DNA from: RGIG3077 sp045541475 | Lineage (GTDB): Bacteria; Bacillota; Clostridia; Oscillospirales; Ruminococcaceae | NCBI GenBank assembly: GCA_045541475.1 | Contig: JAZQJI010000033.1 | Coordinates: 117,050 to 181,049 of the forward strand | Length of the DNA: 64,000 nucleotides | Direction of reading: 5' to 3' | In this document: positions 17,777 to 26,937 of the stretch, piece after piece | Position numbering within the stretch: position 1 is the stretch's first letter | How the letters are laid out: the number at the start of each line of letters is the position of its first letter | Notes under the pieces: generated by a model | What the model saw: only the letters and a program-made list of their open reading frames with translations | Database searches by the model: none | What the model was told of the DNA's origin: nothing | Position numbers and translations under genes: made by a program

Positions 17777-18996
17777 CTTAAGCCCTTGTTTCCAAAGCTT
17801 TCTTTATATTTCTTGATATAATTCATCTGATTTAAAATATAGCGCACGGTACGCATAAAGCCCTTATCCTTTGAATAGTAAAGCGAACGGCAGAATTTGC
17901 CCTGCTTGATAAGCTCCTTAGCTTCCGCTTTAACGCTTTCGTCACTTACATATTTAAAAATAACGCTTTTGGGAATAATCGTCCACAATACCTTTTTATC
18001 TGCAATAACTGTATCATACTTTTTGCCGTAGATAACGTCATCAGCAAGGTATTTTGCGAGGTTGTAGCCGCCTGCAGTAACAAAAAAGCTACTTCTTCCC
18101 TGGCGCAAATTCATCTCAAACAGCTTGTATTTTCCATCACGGCTGTCAAGTTTCATATCAAAATTGGCAAAGCCGATATAGCCAATGCTTTCAAGAAAAT
18201 TCTTCATTCTGTCAGCAAGTTCTTTATCATAGCCATTGATAATTGCCGCATACGAGCCAATACCTTCGGGCGTATGTTCTTCAAGCAAAGCGTTACCTAA
18301 AGATATCAATCTTACCTTTTTATCACTGCCGCAGTAGCAGTTCATAACACGCATCTGACTATCGGGACCGGGAATATATTCCTGAATAATCAACGTATCC
18401 TGATAGCTTGAGCCGTAAATTGCGTTTAAAATGGCATCAAATTCCTGCTTGTTTTCAGCCACAAAAACTTTTTTCTTGTGCTCAAAACGGCAGTTCCAGT
18501 ATGCCACACTGTTGGAAGGCTTGATTATAACGGGAAAATCAAACGGCAATTCAACAGTTTTATAATCCTGGGCTGTGCAGGATGTGGTTTTGGGAAATTC
18601 AAAACCAAACTCTTCACACACTTTATAAAAGCTCTCTTTAATAGAAAGGCGCATCAGCAACTCTTCGCTGATACATTCAAAACGATAAATATCCCTTAAT
18701 TTATCTTGGTTGCGAACCAAAAGCTTTATATAATTATCGCCGCAAGGTACAAGCAAAAGTGTTTTGCCTTCAAATCTTTTAGCAAAATCTGTAAGGGTTT
18801 TTACAAAAACCTCATCGTTTTCCAATTCGGGCTCAACAATTTCAACGGATACAATTTTGCTGTCCATTGTTGCGGTAAGCCTGCCTTTGCCAATAGCGTA
18901 TGACTTTAAGCCGTATTCTTCATGAAACGACCTTGCCATACCGTAAACGTTAACGTCACTGCCCAAAAGTACGGGAATAAAATCTGCATTTGCCAT
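17773..18996 (-). CDS. ATP-grasp carboxylate-amine ligase, probable D-aspartate ligase
   Basis: A 407-residue ATP-grasp enzyme. The N-terminal Rossmann-like part begins IPVLLGSDVNVYGMARSFHEEYG, the ATP-grasp subdomains include FPVIIKPSNSVAYW (near residue 150) and LIIQEYIPGPDSQM (near residue 200), and the Mg-binding end is KLFEMNLRQGRSS. This matches the carboxylate-amine ligases that include D-aspartate ligase, which joins the D-Asp beta-carboxylate to the Lys epsilon-amine of peptidoglycan precursors. The neighbouring racemase and asparagine synthase support that assignment. It lies 36 bp downstream of the sortase gene. Another amino acid substrate is possible. Confidence 0.85.
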   Translation of the reverse strand: MANADFIPVLLGSDVNVYGMARSFHEEYGLKSYAIGKGRLTATMDSKIVSVEIVEPELENDEVFVKTLTDFAKRFEGKTLLLVPCGDNYIKLLVRNQDKLRDIYRFECISEELLMRLSIKESFYKVCEEFGFEFPKTTSCTAQDYKTVELPFDFPVIIKPSNSVAYWNCRFEHKKKVFVAENKQEFDAILNAIYGSSYQDTLIIQEYIPGPDSQMRVMNCYCGSDKKVRLISLGNALLEEHTPEGIGSYAAIINGYDKELADRMKNFLESIGYIGFANFDMKLDSRDGKYKLFEMNLRQGRSSFFVTAGGYNLAKYLADDVIYGKKYDTVIADKKVLWTIIPKSVIFKYVSDESVKAEAKELIKQGKFCRSLYYSKDKGFMRTVRYILNQMNYIKKYKESFGNKGLR

Positions 18997-19032
18997 TGTT
19001 ATTTTGTCCTTTGTTTAGTTTAATATATTATT

Positions 19033-20580
19033 TCAGTTCTGCGGATAAAGCGTTTCGATATCGTATCTTGTATCGGTATCATCATATTTTCCGCCGCGAT
19101 ATCTGTACCATGTATCAGGATAAAGCGGGTTTTCGTTATATTCGTAATTATCTATATAATCGTAACCCGTTTCGCCATCACGCAATTCCCTTGCTATAAC
19201 AACCAATCTGGAATCTTCAAAATCGGTTGCACAGGTGGAGAGTGTAACAAGCTTTTCGCCATATTCAATATCAATGCCCGTATCATACATGGAACGCTTT
19301 TTGGCATTGCTTATAAACGTTTGAAAATCAAGCTCATCGGTAAATTCAATCTCATTATGATAAGGCCATACTTCGCCGTCTTTTTCAAGAGCATTGGTAA
19401 TAATAACGGCAAAAATAACATATTCTGAACGATAATAGTTACTATCAAGCTTAATAACGGGGTGTTCCTTCAAAAATCTTATTGTGCCGAAACCGGGTTT
19501 GTATTGGTCAAGGTCGCCGAACATGGAGTCGGTTTTTGTATCATGCCCATAAACCACCAAATTATCGGACTGCTCATTATGCGTAAATCTGCATCGGTAG
19601 TCGATATAAATACAACCGTATTCATCGGGTTTTCCATTAATATCCGAGCTGTGATATTCATCGTTGGTTTCGCCTTGCAAAATCGGCAAATTAACACGGG
19701 TATTTTCAATTTCAATCCAGCCGACAACATCGTTATTCATTTCATAAAAAGGAATTTGTTCTCTAATCATCGGCGGGATATAGTCTTCATCGTCGGTGAT
19801 TATCGGTTCCTGCGGCTGCGAAACATCTTCGTTTTCAGCCTCAAGCTGTTGGTGCATACTCGTAAGGTTATCGTTTTTTTCCTTTGAATTGGTACTGCTT
19901 GCGTAGTATTTAACTATAATATAAACGCAAGCCACTGCGATTATAAACGCAGTAATAAGCACCATTTTGCGAATTGTTTCGCCTGCGCTGTCGCCTGCCC
20001 ATGGGATAAACTTTTTGAAAAATCTCGCAACGGGACTTTTAGGCTCGTATTTTTTCTTTTTCTTCGATGTTTTCTTTTTATCCGATGTTTTGGCAGTGTT
20101 TAACTTTTTGGGAGTTTCTTTATCTGCCTTTTTTGGTGTTTTCGTCTTGCTGTCCGTTTCAATTTCCGTTGCTTTTGGCAAGTTTTCGTCGGGCAAAGCT
20201 GCAACGGGTGCCGCTAAAGCTTCCTGCTCCTGCGATGTGTTATCATCAGGCTGTTCTTTTTTCTCTTTATTTTCGTCAACCTCTCGAATAATTCGTGCAA
20301 CGGTATCTTCAAGCTCGTAAGGCTTTGAGGCAGGTTTTGCCGAAACTTTTTGAGCCTTTACATGACGGCTTTCAACGCTTTCAGCCGCGGGCCCGCTAAA
20401 TTCGTCATAATCTTTAATATTTACAACAAACTTTTTCTTTTCAACGCTTTGGCTGTTAACCGCATGATTATTCTGCACGCTGTTTGCCGCTGTTTCTTCT
20501 TTCTTTACGGCAGTTTCAGAGGCATCGGGCGGTAAATCGTAGGATTTGATTTTTACTTCTATTCTCTTTTTCTGTTCCAA
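19033..20580 (-). CDS. Class B sortase with long cytoplasmic N-terminal region
   Basis: A 515-residue membrane transpeptidase. Residues 1-205 are cytoplasmic, Lys/Glu/Ala-rich and probably disordered. They contain two short related motifs, EVKIKSYD at residue 8 and VVNIKDYDE at residue 52. A membrane helix spans about 206-226, and the sortase domain covers about 275-465 with catalytic H346 (YGHD), C450 (TLSTC) and R458. A C-terminal tail after the Arg ends NPLYPDTWYRYRGGKYDD. Normal class B sortases have about 250 residues, so both extensions are unusual. TTG start with GGAAGGAGAG upstream. It is the first gene of the crossbridge operon. Confidence 0.9.
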   Translation of the reverse strand: MEQKKRIEVKIKSYDLPPDASETAVKKEETAANSVQNNHAVNSQSVEKKKFVVNIKDYDEFSGPAAESVESRHVKAQKVSAKPASKPYELEDTVARIIREVDENKEKKEQPDDNTSQEQEALAAPVAALPDENLPKATEIETDSKTKTPKKADKETPKKLNTAKTSDKKKTSKKKKKYEPKSPVARFFKKFIPWAGDSAGETIRKMVLITAFIIAVACVYIIVKYYASSTNSKEKNDNLTSMHQQLEAENEDVSQPQEPIITDDEDYIPPMIREQIPFYEMNNDVVGWIEIENTRVNLPILQGETNDEYHSSDINGKPDEYGCIYIDYRCRFTHNEQSDNLVVYGHDTKTDSMFGDLDQYKPGFGTIRFLKEHPVIKLDSNYYRSEYVIFAVIITNALEKDGEVWPYHNEIEFTDELDFQTFISNAKKRSMYDTGIDIEYGEKLVTLSTCATDFEDSRLVVIARELRDGETGYDYIDNYEYNENPLYPDTWYRYRGGKYDDTDTRYDIETLYPQN

Positions 20581-20641
20581 AAAAATGCTCTCCTTCCGAT
20601 AGTTTTTGTTCTACACTGCAAAAATATTTGCAATCGTATTT

Positions 20642-20671
20642 ATTTTACTACAAAACCTGCATTATTGTCAA
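20642..20671 (-). promoter_or_regulatory. Promoter of the sortase/crossbridge operon
   Basis: On the minus strand TTGACA (plus 20666-20671), an 18-bp spacer and TAAAAT (plus 20642-20647), about 62 bp upstream of the sortase start codon. No other strong promoter is visible before the asparagine synthase gene. Confidence 0.75.
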
Positions 20672-20696
20672 CATATTTTCTGCGTTAAAATGCAAA

Positions 20697-20728
20697 ATCC
20701 CTTCCGAAAAAATCAATTCGGAAGGGAT
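20697..20728 (-). terminator. Rho-independent terminator after the P-type ATPase-like gene
   Basis: ATCCCTTCCGAA (20697-20708) pairs with TTCGGAAGGGAT (20717-20728), a perfect 12-bp stem with an 8-base loop. A T-rich stretch follows on the minus strand. It separates this gene from the sortase operon. Confidence 0.85.
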
Positions 20729-20738
20729 AATTCTTCGA

Positions 20739-23342
20739 TTAATGCTTGCGCAATGTTATCATCAGGAACGAAAGCACCGCCCAGATGAGATTATACAGCA
20801 AAAACATTGTAGCGTTTATTTGTGAAAACTTACCCATTATTACAAACAGCAAGCAAAGCACCGCACCAAGCAGTGCGCCTGATATCTGAATAACCAAGCC
20901 CATAAGCGCTGTCTTTTTAATGCGCTTTGCATTGATAATTAAAGAGGACATTGAAGAAAATCTGCCGGAGCAAACCATACCCGAACTAAAACGAGGCGCA
21001 TAATCGGTTTCTTCTTCAAAAACCTTATGCATTCTGAAAGGCATGATCTTAAGCATATCTTCGGGTATATCAAATATTTCTGATAGTTTTGAAACGGAAA
21101 GCGTGGAATCCACACAGCGCAACACCACGCAAACATCTTCGCGGCACAAACGGCGCAGCCATTTTTTCACATCAAGGCTGGCGTTAATTTCAACAATGAA
21201 CAATGCTGCAAGATTGCCCGAAACGGAAAGATAAACCGCAGATTTATTCTTATCGGTATATTCCATTTCCTTTGCTTTTGAAGGTATACCTTCAACGCTG
21301 TGGTTCATCATCAGCTCACGGTTACCAAGCAGAATACGGCGGTTATTTATCCAGCCGCAAAGTCCCATAGAATCTTCATAAACATAGTTTTCAACTGGAC
21401 TTAGCATTTCTGTTTTGCCGACGATAACATCATAGAACATATGCTTTAAGATACTGTCTGCCTGACTTGTAAGGCTTGCCGCTTCAATAATGGCTTCATC
21501 GATTTTTGTATCAGAAAAAACCTTGATAGCGTGCAGGCTTACCGTACCCTGCGGGAACAGCTTTGACGCATCTATCATGATTGAATTTGTTTCGGCAAAA
21601 TCATCAACGCTCTGATATCCGAGCAAAGCACCTGAAGATTGCGTGAGCTTTTTGGTTGCATCGCCAAGGGGCATATTAACCACAAAAGGCAACGCAAAAC
21701 ACGCCATCGAACTCATGCTCATTGCAAAAACAGAAAGCGCAACATAAAATTTATCTTGCATAAGCACGGAGCTTGAAAAGCATGATATAATTGCGGCAAG
21801 CAATGAAACGCCCATTGCACCCGGCACGAAATACTTGCAAAATTTATCGCTTATATCGGAAGAATATGAGTGCTTTTTAAAATCATCAATAAAATCTGCC
21901 TGACGCATTGTAACAAGTGCGGGTATATCAGTTAAAGCGCCGCGTGTGATTTGGCCTGCCCTTTCTTCGCTGGCAACGAATGTCAGTGCGTGGCGTTGGC
22001 TATCACCCGTGATAAAACGAAAATTCTGTGCAACGCGGTTTATTATAAGCAATTTGCCGAACGCATTGAAAAGCAATGCAAAAATTGCAACGTTTATGTA
22101 AATATGCGTTAAGCCGTTTATCAGCGGATAATTGCGGAAACTGAACATAATTGCACTTACAAGTGCCGAAATGCCTACGACTGCCGTAAGGCTATCCACA
22201 TCGGATTTCATCTGTGTGAGCTTTTTTATACCGCTTGCAACAGAAGAATAGCTTACAAACAGTGCAAGCATACACAATGCAGACTGCAAGAAGATGTAAT
22301 TTGTCTGCTGTGATTCACCGCCGCCTAGACCGATGATACTGAAACCATAATCGGTAGCAACAGTTGCATAAGCGCTGATAATACCTAAAACTACGAGAAC
22401 GATTAACCTGATGATGATGGTGCCTCTTATTTCGCCTATTTCTGCCCAAAAGGCCGGTGCATCTTCAACGCGTTTATACTCCTCGGTTTCTGCTGTTTCT
22501 TCCGAATTTTCATCAGAATTGTTTTCTTTATCAAGCAGAAATTGGGATATTTTCAGCTTACGGCGTTCTTCAAGCGCCTTGCGTTTTTCTTCCTCGGTAG
22601 CATTTTCGTCAATAACAATCTGACCGGTAAAGGGTTTAACCTTCTTTTTGATGTTAAGTTCAACATCTGCAACCTTTTTACGCTCAACAGGTTCGGGCGG
22701 TTTTGCGGGCCGCTCCTTGCTGAGAGCTTCATACATTTGAGTCTGACTGCTTTGTGCTTCAGCCCTTTTCAGACCTTTTGACAACTTTGACGGTTCCCAC
22801 TTTTTTGGAGCCGCCTCGCTGGGCGATGTCTGTATGTGTTCTTCTGACGACGGGTTGTTTATCGCATCTTTCGCCGAAACCGTGTTGGCCTTCAGCTCGT
22901 TTTCCGTAGACTTGAACTGTTGTCCTTCTGCCGACTCGCTCGTCGTCTGAACGCTCTGGCCGGCTGTTTCCATCGGTTTCGGCAGGTCTTTTTTTAACGC
23001 AACGCTCCTTTCATCGCCAGAATCGGCGAAGCTGCGTTCGGTAGGTTTCTGCGGCGTAACTTTTTTTATTTCCGCCGTAGCATACACCTTTTTAGGTTCT
23101 GAAATTGCTTTTGGTTGTTCTGTTTCGCCCAAAGCGGCCATCAAATCATCATCAGATACAGCCCTGGGTTTTACGGTTTCAGCCTCGGGCTGTTTTGCAA
23201 CAGCCTTTACCGTAATATTTTTTTCAGCCGAAGAGCCGGCTAAAAGCTCGTCCAAATCAAAGGATTTGAGCCTATCGCTCTTCGTGCTGTTTTTGGGATA
23301 TTCATTTAAAATATCGTCAATTGAAAATAAGTCTTTCGACAT
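20739..23342 (-). CDS. Degenerate P-type ATPase-like membrane protein with disordered N-terminus
   Basis: An 867-residue protein. Residues 1-300 are hydrophilic, repetitive (Glu/Lys/Ala/Pro) and probably disordered. About six membrane segments lie between residues 310 and 580, and two more close the protein. Residues 585-790 follow the order of a P-type ATPase P/N domain: IMIDASKLFPQGT where DKTGT is expected (D591 kept, K-T-G-T lost), GWINNRRILLGNRELM like the N-domain nucleotide region, and a helix-strand stretch where TGDN and GDGxND should be but are absent. The actuator TGES motif is also missing. I infer a non-pumping paralogue with a regulatory or scaffolding role. It is 18 bp from rlmB, so probably co-transcribed. 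Confidence 0.75.
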   Translation of the reverse strand: MSKDLFSIDDILNEYPKNSTKSDRLKSFDLDELLAGSSAEKNITVKAVAKQPEAETVKPRAVSDDDLMAALGETEQPKAISEPKKVYATAEIKKVTPQKPTERSFADSGDERSVALKKDLPKPMETAGQSVQTTSESAEGQQFKSTENELKANTVSAKDAINNPSSEEHIQTSPSEAAPKKWEPSKLSKGLKRAEAQSSQTQMYEALSKERPAKPPEPVERKKVADVELNIKKKVKPFTGQIVIDENATEEEKRKALEERRKLKISQFLLDKENNSDENSEETAETEEYKRVEDAPAFWAEIGEIRGTIIIRLIVLVVLGIISAYATVATDYGFSIIGLGGGESQQTNYIFLQSALCMLALFVSYSSVASGIKKLTQMKSDVDSLTAVVGISALVSAIMFSFRNYPLINGLTHIYINVAIFALLFNAFGKLLIINRVAQNFRFITGDSQRHALTFVASEERAGQITRGALTDIPALVTMRQADFIDDFKKHSYSSDISDKFCKYFVPGAMGVSLLAAIISCFSSSVLMQDKFYVALSVFAMSMSSMACFALPFVVNMPLGDATKKLTQSSGALLGYQSVDDFAETNSIMIDASKLFPQGTVSLHAIKVFSDTKIDEAIIEAASLTSQADSILKHMFYDVIVGKTEMLSPVENYVYEDSMGLCGWINNRRILLGNRELMMNHSVEGIPSKAKEMEYTDKNKSAVYLSVSGNLAALFIVEINASLDVKKWLRRLCREDVCVVLRCVDSTLSVSKLSEIFDIPEDMLKIMPFRMHKVFEEETDYAPRFSSGMVCSGRFSSMSSLIINAKRIKKTALMGLVIQISGALLGAVLCLLFVIMGKFSQINATMFLLYNLIWAVLSFLMITLRKH

Positions 23343-23360
23343 CACGCTAATCCTTTCATT

Positions 23361-24110
23361 TTATTTTTCAAGTCTTTGTCTAACTGTTTCATAAATAAGT
23401 ACACCTGCGGCAACCGATGCGTTGAGCGAGTTGATTTTGCCGTTCATCGGTATACTTACAATGCCATCGCATTTTTCTTTTACAAGTCTGCCCATGCCAA
23501 AGCCTTCGGAACCGATAACAAGTGCAACTGCGCCTTTTAAATCCGTATCATAGCACAAGTCTCCGTCCATATCCGCTCCGTAAACCCACACGCCGTTTTT
23601 CTTTAATGTTTCAATAGCGCTTGGCAGATTTGCAACCCTTGCAACCGACAAATAGCTCGCCGCACCCGCCGAGGTTTTATGTACGGTTAAATTAAGCGAC
23701 GCACTGCGCCGTTTTGGTATGATGATACCATCTGCCCCTGCGGATTCCGCCGTTCTGATAATAGCGCCTAAATTATGGGGGTCTTCAATTTCATCACATA
23801 TAACGATAAAGGGAGATGTACCCTTTTTCTTTGATATTTCGAGGATATCTTCAACAGTGCAGTAAGCTGTGCTGCTTATTTGTGCAGCTACGCCCTGCGC
23901 GTGCTTTCCGCCGGCTATCTGCGCCAGCTTGGCAGCATCAACATCTTTAACAACTGCACCTTTTTCCTTTGCAAGTCTTATCAGTGCGCCCAAATCCTTA
24001 CCCGGTGATACATAAACCGTATCCACGGTCATATCGGACTTTAACGCTTCCATAACCGCATTCTTACCCGTTATAATCATCGGGCTTAGTGTTTTATCGT
24101 TAGTGTTCAT
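23361..24110 (-). CDS. rlmB: 23S rRNA 2'-O-ribose methyltransferase RlmB (SpoU/TrmH family)
   Basis: About 249 residues. The N-terminal L30e-like substrate domain starts IITGKNAVMEAL, and the C-terminal SPOUT domain carries the three family motifs: DEIEDPHNLGAIIRTAESAG, ALVIGSEGFGMGRLV and SIPMNGKINSLNASVAAGV. It methylates G2251 (E. coli numbering) of 23S rRNA or a related tRNA/rRNA ribose. The start is uncertain: ATG at 24110 has AAAGG 16 bases upstream, while TTG at 24122 has the same AAAGG at 4 bases. Confidence 0.9.
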   Translation of the reverse strand: MNTNDKTLSPMIITGKNAVMEALKSDMTVDTVYVSPGKDLGALIRLAKEKGAVVKDVDAAKLAQIAGGKHAQGVAAQISSTAYCTVEDILEISKKKGTSPFIVICDEIEDPHNLGAIIRTAESAGADGIIIPKRRSASLNLTVHKTSAGAASYLSVARVANLPSAIETLKKNGVWVYGADMDGDLCYDTDLKGAVALVIGSEGFGMGRLVKEKCDGIVSIPMNGKINSLNASVAAGVLIYETVRQRLEK

Positions 24111-24153
24111 ATATAAAATCAAATTACCTTTTCAAATAATTATAATCATTTAT

Positions 24154-24182
24154 ATAATAGCACAAAATTTAGTCTTTTACAA
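24154..24182 (-). promoter_or_regulatory. Promoter for rlmB and the P-type ATPase-like gene
   Basis: On the minus strand TTGTAA (plus 24177-24182), 17-bp spacer, TATTAT (plus 24154-24159). About 45 bp upstream of the rlmB start. Confidence 0.6.
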
Positions 24183-24268
24183 GTATTTTATAAAAACAAT
24201 TGCAAATTTTAAGCAACGTATGCCAAAAATATCTGCAAATCCGCAAAATTGCGACAACATACAGCTGT

Positions 24269-26821
24269 TTAATCTTTAGCTTCAAACCAGGTTTTACCCA
24301 TGTTTACATCGGCAACAAGAGGCACACTAAGCTTGGCGGCACGGCACATTTCTTCAGACAATACAGCAGCCGCCCTTTCGCTGTGCTCAGTGCTTGACTC
24401 TATAATCAGCTCATCATGCACCTGCAAAACAATTTTTGCATCAAGATTTTCTGATTTTAACCTATTATAAATATTCACCATTGCAATTTTGATGATATCC
24501 GCCGCAGAACCCTGAATGGGTGCATTCATCGCCGCACGCTTGCCAAACGCCTGAATATTCTTGTTAGAAGCGGCAATTTCAGGTATATAGCGTCTTCTGC
24601 CGAACATTGTTGTAATATATCCGTTTGCAATTGCGTTTTCAACCGTTATATCCATATATTGCTTGATTTTTGGGTAATTTTCAAGATAATCCTTGATATA
24701 TTTATCTGCCTGTGATACCGAAACGCCGATATCCTTTGCAAGCGAAAACGCACCTATTCCATAGATAATACCAAAGTTTACGGCCTTTGCGGCACTTCGC
24801 ATTTCCTTTGTAACCATCATCAAAGGCATATCAAAAACCTGTGCGGCGGTTGCTTTGTGTATATCGGCGCCGTCAACAAAAGCTTTTTTCATATTTTCAT
24901 CGCCGCAGATATGCGCCAAAAGACGCAGTTCAATCTGGCTATAATCGGCGTCAAGCAGGATTTTACCATCTGTGCTTTCAAAAAATTTGCGCATTTGTCT
25001 GCCAAGTTCAGTGCGCACGGGAATATTCTGCATATTAGGCTCGGTTGAAGAAATTCTGCCCGTTCTTGTTTCGGTTTGCTTGAAATTTGTGTGTATTCTG
25101 CCATCATCGCTTACAGTTTTAAGCAAACCATCAACATAAGTTGAATTAAGCTTTGTCAGCTGTCGATATTCCAGCACAAGCGGCACTATGGGATGACGGT
25201 TCACCAATTTTTCAAGCACCTCAGCATTGGTTGAATAACCCGTTTTGGTCTTTTTGCCGTAGGGCAGACTGAGCTTATCAAACAAAATTTCGCCAAGCTG
25301 TTTTGGTGATGCAATGTTAAACTTTTCGCCTGCAATTTCGTACACTTCCTGTTCAATCTGCACTATGCGTGATTTTAGCATCTGTCCAAAATCTGCAACG
25401 CCCTGCTTGTTTACGCTTATGCCGATATGTTCCATTGAAGCAAGCACCTTTGTGAGCGGCTGTTCAATTTCAAACAGCAGTTTTTCCATTGAACATTCGC
25501 TGATTTTTTTCAACAAACACTCACACAGTCCAAAAACAGCGTAAACATCAGCAAAATCGCCGTGCTCTTGTTCAAAATAATTGCACGAAAATTCAGCGCA
25601 AAGTTCTAACACGCCGCTGTTTACGGGTGCCGATTTTAAAAGATATGCGCATATTTCAGCATCAAGATACACATTTTGCGCCTCAAAGCCATGCTCAAAC
25701 GCATAGCGATACAGCTTTTTTGCACCGAAAACACAGGCATTTGCGCAATTTTGCAAAACCTTTGTCATCAGCTTTTCATCGTCAATATCAAATACAGTAT
25801 TATTCTGGCAGATATAAAAACCGTTTTCTGTTTGCTGTAAACCGAATTTCTGCGTAAAATCAAGCTTTTCTATATTGTTCTTAACGCTTTCCAGAATGGG
25901 AGCTTCTAACCTTTCCGTTGAAACATTCTCTGCTGCGCTATCGCTCAAATCAGCCGAAAAATCGGGAGAGATATCAAGTTTTTCCATCAGCTTGAACATT
26001 TCAAGCTCTGTCAAAAGTTTTGCAGCAGCCTTTTCGTCACGCATTTTTTGAGCGTAAAAGCTCAAATCCTCGCTTATGGGCGCCTGCTTACTGATTGTTG
26101 CAAGCCATTTGCTCTCAAATGCGCTTTGTTTGCCGTTTTCAAGCTTTAATCTTATCGACGGACTAACCTTTGCGTTTTCAAGGTTTTCGTATAAGTTTTC
26201 AATTGTTGTATGCTCTTTAATCAATGCAGTGGCAGTTTTTTCGCCCACACCTGCAACGCCCTTGATATTATCGGAACTATCTCCCATAAGCGCTTTCAAA
26301 TCAATAAGATTTATGGGCGCAAAGCCATAATCTTCAACAAATTTTGCCTCGTCATATACTTTTGTTTCCTTAGTGCCTGCAAGATATACGGTAACCTTAT
26401 CATCTATAAGCTGAAGATTATCTCTATCGCCGCTAAGAACCGCACATTCATTTCCGCTTTGCGAAAAAATGCGTGAAATTGTGCCCAAAATATCATCGGC
26501 TTCAAAGCCTTCGCACTCAAGCACGCAAAAGCCCAAAGTTTTTAAAAGCTCCTTTACAAGCGGCAACTGCTGCGCAAGCTCATCGGGCATACCTTTACGG
26601 TTTGCCTTATAATCGACATTTGCTTTGTGGCGAAAAGTAGGGGCGGGCAAATCAAACGCAACAGCAGTGCAATCGGGCTTTATTGCCGCAATGTTTTTCA
26701 TGCAGATATTCATAAAACCAAAAATGGCATTGGTATAAACACCCTTTTTATTGCTAAGCGGTTTTACGCCGTAAAACGCACGGTTTAATATGCTGTTGCC
26801 ATCAATTGCCAATATTCTCAT
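24269..26821 (-). CDS. polA: DNA polymerase I
   Basis: An 850-residue replication/repair polymerase. Residues 1-290 form the 5'-3' exonuclease (RILAIDGNSILNRAFYG, AVLSGDRDNLQL, LKALMGDSSDNIKGVAGVGEKTA). Residues about 300-470 are a 3'-5' exonuclease-like fold in which I do not see the DxE and YxxxD metal ligands, so proofreading is probably absent, as in several Firmicutes. The polymerase domain has LLDADYSQIELRLLAHI, AKAVNFGIIYGIGAFSLA and QVHDELI. The start at 26821 follows AGGAG; an in-frame TTG at 26845 is less likely. Confidence 0.95.
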   Translation of the reverse strand: MRILAIDGNSILNRAFYGVKPLSNKKGVYTNAIFGFMNICMKNIAAIKPDCTAVAFDLPAPTFRHKANVDYKANRKGMPDELAQQLPLVKELLKTLGFCVLECEGFEADDILGTISRIFSQSGNECAVLSGDRDNLQLIDDKVTVYLAGTKETKVYDEAKFVEDYGFAPINLIDLKALMGDSSDNIKGVAGVGEKTATALIKEHTTIENLYENLENAKVSPSIRLKLENGKQSAFESKWLATISKQAPISEDLSFYAQKMRDEKAAAKLLTELEMFKLMEKLDISPDFSADLSDSAAENVSTERLEAPILESVKNNIEKLDFTQKFGLQQTENGFYICQNNTVFDIDDEKLMTKVLQNCANACVFGAKKLYRYAFEHGFEAQNVYLDAEICAYLLKSAPVNSGVLELCAEFSCNYFEQEHGDFADVYAVFGLCECLLKKISECSMEKLLFEIEQPLTKVLASMEHIGISVNKQGVADFGQMLKSRIVQIEQEVYEIAGEKFNIASPKQLGEILFDKLSLPYGKKTKTGYSTNAEVLEKLVNRHPIVPLVLEYRQLTKLNSTYVDGLLKTVSDDGRIHTNFKQTETRTGRISSTEPNMQNIPVRTELGRQMRKFFESTDGKILLDADYSQIELRLLAHICGDENMKKAFVDGADIHKATAAQVFDMPLMMVTKEMRSAAKAVNFGIIYGIGAFSLAKDIGVSVSQADKYIKDYLENYPKIKQYMDITVENAIANGYITTMFGRRRYIPEIAASNKNIQAFGKRAAMNAPIQGSAADIIKIAMVNIYNRLKSENLDAKIVLQVHDELIIESSTEHSERAAAVLSEEMCRAAKLSVPLVADVNMGKTWFEAKD

Positions 26822-26937
26822 CAAGATTTCTCCTGTCTGTTTCAAATTTAAATCACTACTGTTATTATACCAAATTGTTGCAAAAAAGGCTATACATAAA
26901 TCAAATTTTATGATAAAATATTTTTGGGTGATTTTTT

